A stretch of DNA of 64,000 nt from Pseudopithomyces maydicus (lineage: Eukaryota > Ascomycota > Dothideomycetes > Pleosporales > Didymosphaeriaceae), in NCBI GenBank assembly GCA_026873275.1, contig JANTUC010000013.1:1547760-1611759 (forward strand). Direction: 5' to 3'. Positions 22,418-34,887 of the stretch are shown here, one piece after another (the stretch's first letter is position 1; every line of letters begins with the position of its first letter). The position numbers and the translations under genes are program-made. The notes under the pieces are model-generated. The model ran no database searches. It saw nothing but the letters and a program-made list of their open reading frames with translations, and was not told the origin of the DNA.

Positions 22418-23869
22418 TAAGACCACGTAGGCATGAAAGAGCGTGGAAGGGGTTTGTCACTATGCCTGGTATTCCGTAGAGAATTAGATAATAAAACACA
22501 GTGCTTGCAAATTTGTCATCCCCAATCCTTGAGTTTACCTTGATCAGTCGGCCAAAGTATATGCTACCCCGAAAGCCTAAATCATACTAGCGAGGGGAAA
22601 TCTATTATAGGATAAACCGGCGGGGCCAATTCTTTGCGCGGATCTCTCCGTACGTTTGTTGCGCACTATTGATAAATCGTATGGTGAATGCACCTCGTCA
22701 ATTCTTCCCGAATATGGCCCGCACTAGCAAATTATAATTAGCTAATTTGGTAATCATAGGCATGCCTAATATCTGCCCGCGATCCTAACTTATGCAGTTT
22801 CCAGCGAAAAAGCCCCATCTTGGGCCTCGCAGCGAGCCAGATCTCCTGCTTAGTCAATCTTGCTGATATTCCTTTTTCTGGTGAACATCTTGCATCTATT
22901 GTACCATTAGCTGTTGTCAAAAAGACCTGAACGAGTTTTAAGGACGATCACTAAGCAATTGATTGAGGGCAGGCTACAGGTGTGAAATGTCACCTGATCT
23001 GCCTGAATGATTAGATGATGGCCCATGCTTGAGCCTCTTGGCGACCGCTACTTTGCCTAACTTCCGCTCCAGAAACATCAATGTCCACGCCAATATCTCT
23101 CTTCATACAGGCTGAAACTTGAGCGCCTCATCCCTCCGCTAATGCTACCAATCTCTCCAGTATGTTAGGAACGAAATCAGAACACGGCATACGCCTGTGG
23201 GAAGCGTCACGTTAAAAACCACCGATACAAAGAGGCTAAAGATGAAACAGAAGTAGTCTTATCGTCGACGGCAAGCATGTCTCTACATATGTAGCCACAC
23301 CCCAGGAAATGTGCACCGCGCTACGTATTAATGAAGGGTTTTGGATCATATAAGGCTTGATAGTGCCTGTATTTCACCGCTATAAGGTGTTCCCGGTACT
23401 GTTCTAGTCCCGAGTAATCATTTAGCCGAAGAAAAAAGGAAGCAGCACGTTACTTAATTGGATAAAATGTATTTAAAGAAAAGGTTTTCCCTATCAGAAA
23501 AGCCGAGGCTTGAGTAATGGGTGACTATTGATGACTTCACACCTGAAATATCCACACCAGGTAAGTACAATGGCACAACATTTGACAGAAACCTCACATC
23601 CAGCTGGCCAAGCACAAAACTCAATCCAATCAGCCTCCACCTTGCTTGCACGCCCCTCGCCAAAATTCTTGGATCAAAAACGGCACCAACCTCGTAAGCT
23701 TTCATTTTGAACGATGAATGTAATGTAAAAAACAGACAATAACAAGACAGTAGAATTAAAACAGTTAAGCCTCATGATTATGCTTGACGATAGCAAGATT
23801 AATTAAACTATAGTGATTGGGAAGTCTAATTGGAAGCTATTTGACAAACCAGAAATAAACGACTATTTC
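22418..23869. other. intergenic, no gene seen
   Basis: 1,452 bp of moderately AT-rich sequence between the MDR gene and the 3' end of the HET gene. Short frames on both strands (22738-22920, 23454-23705) overlap shadow frames and lack any domain. Confidence 0.35.
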
Positions 23870-26104
23870 TTAAACGAGCTTAACAGTGGCTCTTTCAAAA
23901 CGAGACGCAGGATATTGAGAGCCCAGAGGTCCGCGGCACTCGTAAACGCCAATGCGACGATATACTCCTACGCCGTTTGGTGCAAGAACCAGTCCATATA
24001 TATAAGGAACAGAGCCTTCATCTTCGCGACGGTTCTCTTCGAATATATGGAGAGCCACCAGTTGGTCCGCAGGGTTGTAGATCTCCGGATGGCAGTTGTT
24101 TTCGTAAACCTCTTCATAATATTCCAATCCTCCTAGTGACTCGAGATTTGATATAGGCGCATCAACAATAATCTCGGCCCACGAAACCTGACCGTAAGGG
24201 TTTCTGTGATCAGCAAGTTCTATATCGACGTTGGTTATGTTTGCGAGGATTCTTTGGGACTTCTCCCCATTTTCAACAGCGCTAATCGCCCGTTGAGCCC
24301 AATGAAAATATGCTCGGCTGTCCACGCTTGCCCAACTCCTATGATGAATCATTATTAGAGACGCCCAAGTAACTTAAACCAGATGAGCCTCTTACCATGA
24401 AGGTGCTCGATAAGTTGAGTCACGTCTCAGATCTGGAGTGATCCACTCGATCCAACCATCGTCACTAGATCACCTACCACCTGTACAATCTCTAGATTGC
24501 CCATGGAAGTCCCCGTTGGACCATAGAAGGCTGGACGCTAGCTTCGAACTAAAGAAGCCAGCAACATATCGATCTAAAAGAACCCGTTGGAATTGCTTAG
24601 CAATTGCAGTGATTGCCACAAATTTGTCCTTGACAGGATATGTCAAACATGTCTCGCTATAGTCGCTCACCAGATCTAACCAATCGCTATTAAGCGAAAT
24701 AATGTCTTTTTCACTTAATGGGCCCATTGAAGTGGTAGACAAAGGAATTGGTAACGAGAAATTCCTCTCATAGTGAGTAGTGAAGATACGCCGGGAGTCC
24801 GGAAGGCTCTTATAGAGATACTCATTCAAATACTCTTCACTGCACTCCCAATGTATACGGTCTTCCCCGAAGTGCAGTGTCCGTGGGGCCAGAATTCTCT
24901 CCTGGAACACCCATCCCCGACTCTGAAGAGGGAGATCCCATAATGCAGATTGGTAGTCATAATCCGTAGCATAGACCGTAATTAGCACTGACATATCACT
25001 AATGCTTGAAACGTGGTTTTCAGTAGAACAATCCTCGTCTCGCAAATCTTGCTCATCGGATACGAGACTACTGGTGTCTGTGTCACTGGACGACATTCTC
25101 TCGATGGGTTTTCCAAAGTTCATCGAAATAGGGGCATATACGAAGGCAGTGTGCAGGAAGTCTGGATCGCGATCGGTAAATACCCCTTGCTCAGCATTTG
25201 CAGCACGAGTGACTGCCACATTCAACGTGCAGTTGGCATATATGCGATCCATTTCGGCTGCGTGGAATTGCCAATCCTGCTCTGAACCTGGTCCCTCTTG
25301 TAAGATACAGAGACTGTCAATCCATAAGTATCGAAAACCAAGATGTCGACAGGCTAGTATCGACTCCACAAAGTTCCGTGGAAGAGCTTCCAATTGTATC
25401 TCTCGCCGCAGATCTTCTATGTTGTCGCTTCTTAGTGTTAGAAAGGAAGGGTTCTCACCCCAGCAGTGACTCAGTGCGACGTAGCTGACGCTGTCTATTG
25501 GTTTGTCATGCTGAGTGACAATCAAACGGCAGACTTCGGATTGCGAATTCCCAATATCAAGTAGTCGTGGCGGACAGTAGCTGTCGCCTTGATTCTTTTC
25601 CATGTCTTTACATCTTTCGTGATCGCCTTTACAAAGCTTCAGCCACTCGGTAGCAAGTTTGAATACTTCAAGATCGCCAGTGTTTGCTGGGATAGTTCTT
25701 CGGGGAAAATGATCCTTCCGAACACGCCATGGTTCCATAGGGATATCGTTTTTGACTTCCTCCAATAATAAGGGCCACCATTCGGGAGCCACTTTTGGAC
25801 TGGATACATGGAGAGCTATTCTGTTCCACGGAGGAACTCCTAGCCCGGGAGCCTCTTGTTGGAAACTGATACAGGGTGGTTCACCTGCGCATTCTCCGTA
25901 GCGAAAACGAATGGGAGAATCTGCCTGTGCGTCGGAGGCTGGTGAAGGGAAAGATTCATCGCGCAAGCGGCAAAGATACTTGCATATCTTACAGCCCAAA
26001 TCTGCAGCCATAACTACTTGTCTAAAGGTAGCATGATGATCCCCTTCTTTCGAAGTATTTTGAAACATGGAGATACAGATGGCGCATAACATCCTATCGA
26101 GCAT
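23870..26104 (-). CDS. HET-domain (heterokaryon incompatibility-type) protein
   Basis: Three exons: 26104-24487, 24432-24396, 24338-23870, total 2,124 nt, 707 residues. The first intron (54 nt, GTACAG...CCAG) has a weak donor but removes the only stop (TGA at 24472-24470) and keeps frame; without it the protein would end at 544 residues. The HET domain starts around residue 205: YVALSHCWG, LPRNFVESILACRHLGFRY, LWIDSLCILQ, IYANCTLNVAVT, GVFTDRDP, then RGWVFQERILAPRTLHFG. APSWSWAS, a standard HET-protein motif, spans the second intron. The N-terminal CAICISMF...CKICKYL segment is typical of this subclass. Such proteins act in the cytosol in non-self recognition and cell death; partner and trigger are unknown. 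A degraded HET copy lies 1.5 kb upstream. Confidence 0.85.
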
Positions 26105-26349
26105 ATACTATTCCGGGCGCGAGGAGGATACAGGGTATACCTGGGATTAAATCAGCAGTTGAAGCTTTGCACTGCTAGAACACAAAATATGGGCCTTAGG
26201 ATTGTATGCCTTATAGAAGAGATGTGTAGGAAGGAAGTTATTGAGTGAATCGTTGTTGCCTAGTCGCACTGCTTACTTGTTCCTGCCCTGCACTAATTAG
26301 CGAGACTACTTACAATTTAGGAAATTAGCGCAAAAGGTGTCGCGGTAAT

Positions 26350-27345
26350 ATAACTATAATACGTAAAAACTAAGTAGCGAAAAGATATCCCCCTTTAAAT
26401 AATATAAAAAGTACTAGTGTATAAAAAGCTTTATAAAAAATTAGTTAAATTATTATTAGATTAATCTAATTATTCTTTTATTAGCTGTTATAGTACTGGC
26501 GACTTAATATTTTAATACTTTAATATTATTTTTATAAGGCTAAGTATCGCAGTATTTATAATAGACCTATAATTATATTATAGTATTTAGATTTCTATCT
26601 ATTTTTATATTTATTTATTACTATTTATTACTATTTAATTACTATTTAATTACTATATTATAGTATATATATTTTTAGTACGCTTAAGAGCTTTACTGAT
26701 ATTAATAGATATTTTTACTACTATTACTTTATATATTATAATTATAATTATTATTAATAATTTAATTAAGCCTCGCTTTCCCGTTTATAAAGATATATTT
26801 ATAGATAAACTCTATAATTAAACTATTATAAAATTTATAAAATAGCTCTTATTTATACTTCTAGTATTAATACTAAATAAAATAATTTTAGGTCTTCTTT
26901 ATAATATTCTTAATTTAGCTAAGATAACTAGGGATAAAAAGATTATTTTAACTTTAAAATAAATAATTAAATTATATTTATTAGTATAGGGCTTTAGCTC
27001 TACTAGGTATAGTAATATTATTATAAGATAGAGGGTTATACTAAAAAGTTTAATATATAAAGAAATGCTTAAAGATAAGAATTTAAATTTTATAATAATA
27101 TTATTAAGTGCGGAGGATATCGTGTTTTTTAAAAAGGTATTTAAGACTATTATATAATACTATATAATTACTTTAGCATAATATTTATTAATTTAATTAA
27201 TTATGTAGGCGTCTGTGTGCTAGTAGATAATTATATTTAATAAGTATATAGGATTGCGGAGGGATATTATAAAATAAGTAAATTTAGTTTTATAATACTA
27301 TCTTGCCTAGTAAAAAAATTTAATAATAAGGTTATATAACATAGA
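26350..27345. repeat. AT-rich RIP-like relic island
   Basis: About 1 kb with sudden AT enrichment, almost no CpA or TpG, and TAA/TAG in all frames, embedded in normal-GC sequence between a HET gene and a HET pseudogene. This is the footprint of a RIP-mutated repeat, most likely a transposon fragment. I could not read a protein family from it. Its right end is next to a GC-rich palindrome (GCCCCAGTGGGGC, about 27,350-27,362) that could be a terminal repeat remnant. Confidence 0.65.
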
Positions 27346-27639
27346 TGACGCCCCAGTGGGGCGCCACTAAAACTACTTATAACAGTATTGGCTAATTTAT
27401 TTCTACCCCTCATTTTCCCTCTTTGCTTTTTCTAATTAGCACACTAGCCTGCCCCCTGTAGTCTAAGCGATAAAGGAAAACCCCACATCATCGGCATCGA
27501 ACGATTCCCCGTAGCGAGTTGACTTCCGGAGAATCCGAAGTTAAAGTGCCATTAAACACCCTAGGGATAGTCACCCCCAGCAGTAGAATACCAATTTCGG
27601 CACGAAGATAAATTCTAGCTGTATCCAAAGTCTATTTTA

Positions 27640-28124
27640 ATAAGAATTTGGAAGAAGTGAGAGAAGCTGTTTCCCGAGTTCGGGATCGTCGCCCAGCTGA
27701 TCGACTGTTCCTTGCAGTTTAAGACTTAAGAGCTTTCGAACACCGGGATTGTCAAGAGGAAGATCCATGTCAATCCAGACACCCAAGATCCTGGATCGAT
27801 GGTAGATTTCTTTCATCAAATGAATCTGGTCACCGCGTTCTTTAAACATCGCATTGGTTGATGCACACGGCGTCTGCCCAAAGATAGCATATACTGACCT
27901 GAAGGTGAGTATGTTTAAGAGAATTCTCGAGTGACTCAGTCACAGGAGAGGATTCATTCATCAAGAATTCTGCTCGCTTTACGTGATTGATCTTCCCACA
28001 TGTACGAAAGTGCATCGTATACTGGGTCATTTTCAATTGCTGCAATACGCAATCGGCAATGCAGAGGATCATCGAAGGATCCAGGGAGAGGTTCAAGGAT
28101 TCGAAGATCGCCGGTCGTCTCCAT
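27640..28124 (-). pseudogene. truncated, frameshifted HET-domain pseudogene
   Basis: From an ATG at 28124 (METTGDLRILEPLPG) the frame runs into YDALSYMWEDQS, the start of a HET domain, then must shift frame near 28,000 to continue as SPVTESLENSLKH...YLWADAVCINQ, and again near 27,845 to continue as ERGDQIHLMKEIYHRSRILGVWID. These are the ordered motifs of a HET domain, so homology is secure, while at least two frame changes and the absence of anything after LLSLLPNSY show it is broken and cut short. It lies between the RIP-like island and the chitinase gene. It is not the duplicate source of the intact HET gene in any obvious way; the two belong to different HET subclasses. Confidence 0.75.
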
Positions 28125-28379
28125 GCGGTACTAATTAATCGAAGCGATAAGATCTAGAGTACTGGCCGGTTTATCTGGCGGAGGGAATAATCTGTACGTC
28201 TTGGACATGATGACAGTATTTCCAGGTATAATCCTCCATCGTGAACGACTTCGGGCAAGGCTATCTTTTCGCTTATTTCATACAAGAATGTGTCTGATAA
28301 AATGACAGTAGAATAACTTGTGATCAAAATGAGAAAGTAATGAATTCGCGAAATAATCATTGTGCAGAATATTGCCACA

Positions 28380-30924
28380 TTACATACAAATCTGACCATT
28401 TAGCCCAGTCTTTCCCGGACAGGTTATTGACTTTTGCTTTGAGAAATCCTTCCAACCACAAGGACCTGACTGGCATCCTGTACCACAATGAGCCTGTGAG
28501 TTTCCACACCACCCTCCCGGACTACAGCATTCTCCCTTTGGCCAACCTTTGCATGTGGAGTCTCTATGCTTAGCACCGCAGGTTCCATCAAGTGTGTCAC
28601 CACCCTGTTTGCAGTCTCCTGACTGGCATCCACTACCGCAATGCCCGTCACTATTGCCGCACCATCCGCTGCTGTAAGACTGTAAGTTGAACGCGCCCTA
28701 CAACGGCAGCGCAAAGAAGTTCGAACGTACCTAGAGCAACAATTTCCTTGAGGCCAGCTTCCGCAAACGGTGTTTCCATTCGCCTTTCCGCACGTGCCGT
28801 CTGTGGTGTTCTTCTGTTCTAAGCCGTTTCCAACACCGGAGTTGAAATCAACACTCCATGCCATGGTTCCACCGAAACACCAATTATCTGCCCAATCCTT
28901 CTTTGCTTTGATTGTTTCGTCATCGTCGTACCCGATCCACTGGTCATCGAATTTGAGTTCCTTCATCATCATTGCGGAGTTATAACTGACGATAGCGTCA
29001 GAAAAGCTTCGAGAAATGGCTTAAAGACAGTAGTCAACTTACGTGGGCTTTAGATTTCTCTTCTTGATCAAGTCTTGGATTTCAACTAAGCCCATGGCTC
29101 CCTCACTATTGCTGCAGACACCAGGCTTACTGGGGCCTGCAAAGGGGCAGCCAACACCGTCACAGTTTTTATTAGCAATCGTATAACCACGACCGTAGAG
29201 TGCGAGCCCAAAATTTATTTTCGCGGGGTCGAGCTCAGCAAACCATAGGGGAACTGTATTGTTTGCAATCTCTCGGATATCTGCTTGGCCCCTAATGACC
29301 GGGTCGATTGTCAACTGTTTCTTGTCCCATGGACCATGCAGATCTACGGTCAGAACAATTCATCAGCTACCAATCAACTTTCGCATGAATTCTCTCTGAG
29401 ATGAACTTACCGTAAGCCATGAATCCAAAGTAGTCCAACGAGCTCTCCATAGCCTTAGCATCAAAATGCCGCAGGTACCAATAGTCTGGTGCGATTGCCA
29501 TACTAATCCCGTATGTACGACCGAATGCGGCACGCATTTCCTTGACAAGAGAAACCAAATTTGCTGTATCGGCTTCGTTGCCCCCACGTTCTGGGGCTAC
29601 TGGGTATTCCCAGTCAAGGTCGACGCCAGTGAATCCATATTTGGGCAGGAAGGTTAGAAGGGACTGAATAAACGCTGCTCGGTTGGCAGCTGTTGAACAC
29701 ATTTTACTCCTGTAAGACAAGTTAGAAGTGAGTCATCTGCTAAAAGGGGACTGACTGTCGGATACACTCAGTCACGTACCATGTACCATGTGTTTCTCTA
29801 TCCGGGTCACTGAAATCGAAACCTCCAACCGCTATCCATCTTCAAAGGGGAAGATAGTCAGTAAGACTGTAGCATGACAACAGCTGTTGAGTTTGACTTA
29901 CGGCTGGATTCCTTTGCTTTTCAGTGCTGTAAACTCACGCATCAGAGCTTCGTCGGCCGGATCTGCAGGCTCTATGGCAAAGGTACTGGGATTAATGGAC
30001 GCGAACGCAAAGTAAAGGTGCGTATAGCTTGTGGTGACGATATCCTTCGGCCAAATATTATTGCACAGACGGTTCCGGGTATTAGCAGCCTGGTAGTATC
30101 CGATCTTTCGCCCGTTGGTGCTTCCGCTACCAAATCCGCATGTCTTGCCACTCTTCACCTGGCAAGATCCAAAACCCTGCTGACAAGGCATCGAGTTGTT
30201 TATCGGATCGCCATTTTTGCAATATATGTCGGTAGTCTAAGACAATCTCGTTATCAGGGAAGAATGTCTACAAGGGGAGGAAGAGGGCTGACTTACACCA
30301 CACCAGCCCGTTTCAGAGCAGCAGAGATTCATCCCGCATTTCACCTTCCCGCCTTTGCTGTACTTTCCACACATGGCGGTTGCGGTACAAGTAGAACCTG
30401 TGCACTACAAATAGCATGTCAGTACACAATCACTTCATTAGGTCTTCAAGCAGAGCTGTCGCCACATACGTTTCCTGCACCGCAGAAGGTAGGGCCATAG
30501 CCGCATGTACCCTTAAGACTACAGCAACTGAAAAAAGGCTCGGTTAGCAACGATCATAGTATCGGACCATCTACTATCTTACCTCCCGTCTGCGCAAGTA
30601 CCATCTTCTAAACATTTATTCGGCCCGTCACGGCGAGCAAAAGAGGCAGGAAATCCTGAAAATGTAGACTCCAATACATGGACAGGTAGGTCCTGAATAT
30701 GCTGGTGCGTTATGTCCTTGCCTTCGCCTGCGGAACGTGCGTAGACAGTCGTGGCGCCTGCATAGGCTGGAACTTTGTTAGTAATGTCGTTTTACATTGA
30801 CAGCGACCACACTACCTATGTGGATTCCTGAATCATCAAAATCATCATAAGCTCGAGCAATCTCTAAGGTTGCGGTGAACAGAAGAAGACGGGGGATTGA
30901 ATGGATTATCCTTCGCAAAGACAT
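28380..30924 (-). CDS. GH18 chitinase with flanking chitin-binding (CBM18) modules
   Basis: Ten exons (30924-30816, 30766-30583, 30527-30470, 30404-30297, 30236-29902, 29839-29780, 29709-29411, 29343-29043, 28985-28731, 28671-28380) total 2,001 nt, 666 residues. A signal peptide ends near ARA (residue ~26). Two hevein-like CBM18 modules follow (CCSLKGTCGYGPTFCG; CCSETGWCG). The GH18 barrel shows RKIGYYQAAN, YTHLYFAFASI and the catalytic FTGVDLDWEYP, with proton donor Glu319; the first Asp of the usual DxxDxDxE is Thr, as in many killer-toxin-like (subgroup C) fungal chitinases. The MAWSVDFNSGVGNG motif closes the barrel. Two more CBM18 modules end the protein (SSGWCGNSDGHCGSGC; CCSPGGWCGNSQAHCG). 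It is secreted and cuts chitin, for wall remodelling or attack on other fungi. Divergent from a GH16 gene. Confidence 0.93.
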
Positions 30925-31685
30925 TTTCGGTGTGAACAGCGACACTGTGTTCGGAGCCTGGACTTTTAATATACAAAACAAAAAATATCTCCTAGGTTGA
31001 TCACCCCATGTCACTCTGTTGGCCTAGTCCATCTTTGATTGTGTGTCTTCGGACGAATCTAACCCTGCGGAGCTTTATCGCATTCAGCCTCAAGCCGTGT
31101 TCTCTGCCTAGCAGTCCGGCGTAAATATCCAACTTAAATTGGAGTTCTAGATCTCGGGAGTGTAGGAAAATCTCGTGCGAGACGAAGAGTTCCAGTTTAG
31201 CACAATTCGAAAGGAAAGTGCCGGGATTCTAGATCATAGAGGCTAGTAGGTAACATAATTGGCTCGGACAAAGTAAATTACTACATGGAGTAAGCTTTCG
31301 TACGATAATCCACTTAGGGCTGAGTGGAGCAAGAAAATTCTGAATATCCTTTAGTACTAGGTGCGGCACGTGCGTTTATGTTAGGCTGAAAGTGGGGGCC
31401 GTTATGGTATTACTCGGGGTACACACTCGATACGCCCTACGGGTAAATGGATTTTGAACAAAGGTTACGCCCCGTCAAACCTCGGCTGGAGATTAGAATG
31501 CTAAGAAAATATGGATCCTTCGTAATTCATGGACGGTAAGCGCATACCGCTCTAGTGTGTTCAGTATGAAAGATTCTTTATAATTCTAAACGGACTGGGC
31601 CTTCAGAGCCCGAAAGATTGACGAAAAGTTTTGAAAAACCCAATTTCACTCTTTCTGACACAAGTTCTTGGAACAGATTTCAATC
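30925..31685. promoter_or_regulatory. shared divergent promoter region, chitinase / GH16
   Basis: 761 bp separate the start codons of two secreted wall-degrading enzymes read outward. Both promoters must lie here, which makes joint control plausible. I cannot name specific operator sites with confidence. Confidence 0.5.
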
Positions 31686-32685
31686 ATGTATCCTGCTGCG
31701 ATTGCGGGCTTTGCGCTAGTATGGTGTACGTTCCTATATTTTGAAGTCATTTTAGACACTTGAATCTTTCATCTTGCTCGCTACTGACCATGAACGCGTT
31801 TTAGATGACCCATTCACTATGTGGACAACCGACAACTCGATGAAACCGTACCAGCAGTGGTACGCGTTCGAAGGTCCAGGGTTGAATAAAGTCGAGGTAC
31901 AGAAATACGGAACTAGGGCCGACGTTACCTACGTAAAGAGCTGCCACCCCGCCCGCCCCTGCGAGATTCCGGACACTTCAGACTACATCAGAGATCAGTT
32001 ATTCATCCTACCGCAAAAGGAGAACAACGTGTGGCACTCAGCACGGCTTGAGGGTAAAGAGGCCTATGCTTGCGAGGATGGCAAGCAGATGATTATGGCA
32101 GCACATCTTCGTGGAGGCACCGGTTCTCAAGAGGAGCAAGCGGGTGTATGGCCTGCCTTCTGGGCGCTAGGCGAGAGCCTTCGAAAAGATGTCCCCGGAT
32201 TCCCGAAAACTGAATGGCCTGCCTGCGGAGAATGGGACATCTTTGAGACTACGGATGGATTCGACTGGGCCATCGCCAATGTATACTACGGTAAAACACC
32301 TGCTGAAAAGGAAGCGCCCGCTAGTGGGTCCAAGAGGAGTTTCAATAGTAAGGAGTTCAACACCTGGGAAATCAGAATTGACCGCAGAAAATCGAACTGG
32401 AAAGAACAGGAAATCGTTTGTATGTATGCCTCCAGGAACGCTATGATCATAGTCTGACACAGCACAGTCTCCGTCAATAGCCAGCAATACGAGGTGATTA
32501 AAGGAAGCTCAGTAAAGGATCAATTCGGGTGGGAAGTACTGACTAAGCAACCATACTTCCCTGTATTGAATGTTGCAATTGGATCGCAATTCCCTGCAAG
32601 CAAAGGGCAACCCACGGACAAGACCGCGACTGGGTTAAAAACAGGAATGGTTGTTGAGTACGTTGCGGTCTATAAGTCTGACTAG
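31686..32685 (+). CDS. GH16 family endo-beta-glucanase
   Basis: Three exons: 31686-31725, 31805-32419, 32468-32685 (introns 79 and 48 nt), 873 nt, 290 residues. The catalytic GH16 motif EWDIFE is intact (nucleophile Glu156, Asp158, acid/base Glu161), preceded by WPAFWALGE and followed by ANVYYG, FNTWEIRIDR and, near the end, YFPVLNVAIGS and VEYVAVYKSD, all in family order. The short N-terminus (MYPAAIAGFALVWYD) is hydrophobic and could be a weak signal peptide, but it is short, so the first exon is the least certain part. Enzymes of this fungal subgroup cut beta-1,3(4)-glucans. It shares its upstream region with the GH18 chitinase, fitting a role in wall turnover or mycoparasitism. Confidence 0.88.
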
Positions 32686-33633
32686 TCTTGTACCTCTAGA
32701 ATGAATACTGGACAATAATGTCTGTTGTGTTTTGCAACGTTAAAATCTGATCACCTAATATATCTTATTCTGGGGCAGCATGGAAAGATAGTCCTATATT
32801 GAATAGCCATCTTGCTTTATTAAGTAAATCCCGACGCGTATATCTGAACATTACACAGTAGTATCTATAACACAAGTAGTGACTTGTTCCACTACCTATA
32901 ATTTGTGTAATGGTAAAAAGGTGTCGAGTCAACACGACCGCGTAAGATACTGTTAGAAAAAGAGGGTTTCCCCACTACAGAGCATAGACAGGTGTTGTGT
33001 CAAAAGGTTGCGTATTACGCACCACCTAAATACTGTGTAATAATGGTTATAGTAAACTATAAAGTATTCTATAAAACAGTAGAAGCTCCAGTGCTTTGTT
33101 ACAGCGTCTATAACCCATTAAGCAACCTATAGTCTATTATAAGAATATATTAAAGTTCTGGAAAAAATATATTCAGCACCCCAAATCAGCCGCAATGAAA
33201 TTTGCCTTTTAACAGGTTCTGACCGCTAAACTTGCTCTATTGCACCACAGTTGAGGCCGTGCAATCAGCCGCACCTATGCTAAGAGAAAATTGTCAAAAG
33301 TGAAAAGTCTCTTACAAAATCAGGGATATACTAATGCGATACAGACAGCTTACATCACTCCCCTGGCGTTCCATGCCATGCTTTAGTAGAGCTAAGCGCC
33401 TATAAACTTGACCATTCGGGTACCTCTATAAGAGTGATGTGTCAAATAGAAAAACAAGTTGATATGCTGGTATTTTCAGCTAGACTGTCGCCCTTATTCG
33501 TACCGCATAGCTAGCCTGGCATGGAAGTAGGTGCACTCCCTAGATTTCCGCTCACGAAAACAACAAGTACAGCTGCGTAGCTAGAAGTTGTTACATTAGC
33601 TTCTCATAGATCTGTACAGAAGCGCTATTTGGC
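32686..33633. other. intergenic, no gene seen
   Basis: 948 bp between the convergent GH16 and DUF6594-like genes. It holds several short imperfect inverted repeats (for example GTGTAATGG and GTGTAATAATGG strings, CTATAAC repeated), hinting at a small decayed element, but I could not define ends. Confidence 0.3.
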
Positions 33634-34508
33634 TTACGCGGCAGTTCCCCCGAACAACTCTGCTCGTCGAGCGTTGGTAAGTAATCCGACACTTGCTGCG
33701 AAGAGACTTGTAAAAGCTCCTATCCAGCCCAGCCTCCAGTTTGGCGACTGAACCTTGTAAAGAACGACTATCGCGCCTATGAGTAGTAGGGCGGCCAGCA
33801 GAGTGCTAAACCATACTATAAAAGTGCTGATAGCGTGGTCTGAGGCGTATGCGATTCCGTGTCTAGATTGAACACGGTCCTGCATTAATTTCCTCAGTGA
33901 TGGCTTTATCTCACCTCCTTCTATTCACTTACGGGAAACAATATCCCCAAATGCTCTTGCACAAAGCTCGTTAATCGGTCTTGATCTTCGGGCGCTCGCA
34001 GAGCTACAAGATCATCAAGATTATCATAAAGACCGGCGCTATGGCCTCCCAGAGTAGGAAAGCTTTTCGAGCCTAGTGACTCGTTGAAGAATTCAATGCG
34101 AAAAGCACGCAAGACCCTTTTTGAAGGCGGCGGAAGCGATGCTAACATACTCTCAGCCAGTAATGCCTTACGATACTCCTTGAGCGTGTAGCGAATATTT
34201 CTCACTAATTCTTTTCGCTCTCCCTGTTTTGAGTTTCGATCAGTTGCTGCATTTTCAAAATTAGTGTAGTTTCGAGCACATTGTTTGGTAGCCATATCAG
34301 CCTTCAGGTCCTCATCGTCGAATGCTCGCTGCTTCCATTGAAGTTCTGCCAATTCACTTTGTAGGTATAATATGTTCCGCGCCGCAAGCTCGTCGAATCG
34401 TTTAAAGATGAGGGTGGTCCGGTCTTTGTCACTACTTATGAAAGCTGCAAGTGATGGATAACCTGAGAGAATTTGCCTTTTGGACTCCGTTTCCGATCCT
34501 GTTTCCAT
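33634..34508 (-). CDS. DUF6594-like fungal membrane protein
   Basis: Two exons, 34508-33933 and 33879-33634, with a 53-nt intron (GTAAGT...GCAG), 822 nt, 273 residues. The pattern YPSLAAFISSDKDRTTLIFKRFDELAARNILYLQSELAELQ at the N-terminus, a helical middle, then two membrane spans (TFIVWFSTLLAALLLIGAIVV; IGAFTSLFAASVGLLTNARR) and the closing ELFGGTAA is the plan of the fungus-specific DUF6594 family, recognised from its general form. Members usually have a third hydrophobic segment after this point; here the stop comes right after GGTAA, so the C-terminus may be shortened by about 20 residues. Function unknown; members are often seen beside HET and other accessory genes. Confidence 0.8.
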
Positions 34509-34887
34509 ATTGTTGAGTGGGCTGGATTTTGTTTTTTCAATATCAGAAGGAGGCTATGCAATTCATCAAATAGGCAAGGCCAAGGCTTGGCTCGTGTCCT
34601 ATGCAGTGCTATGAGTCAAGAGTTACGCGCGGGGTTGCTGGTGCGTTGGCAAGCCTAGAGACCGGTCTGATTGGGGTGCAAGTCTGAAAACCGGTGAGGA
34701 TCGCATAACTTGTCCATTTGCGGACAAGGCTGACTGCCCCTCAGTTTCCGCTCACCACGCCCTGCGAATCTTGAGAGAACACATATTTGCTCAACTCAGT
34801 ACAGGTATTTCTAACCAATTTGCTCATCGTAAAACGTTTAGGAAAGACTGTTCAAACAGCTTGGGATCCCACTTCTTGAAAGGGTTC
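34509..34887. other. divergent intergenic region
   Basis: 379 bp between the starts of the DUF6594-like gene and the retropepsin-like gene. The plus-strand frame stays open from 34771 without an ATG before 34888. No other feature seen. Confidence 0.35.

Noticed and set aside
24470..24472. Premature stop in the HET gene as evidence of a pseudogene
   Set aside because: A 54-nt GT...AG intron removes it, keeps frame over three exons (2,124 nt) and puts the APSWSWAS motif in place; kept only as a splice question.
32866..33130. Possible miniature element between the GH16 and DUF6594-like genes
   Set aside because: Short inverted strings are present but I could not define matching ends or a target duplication.
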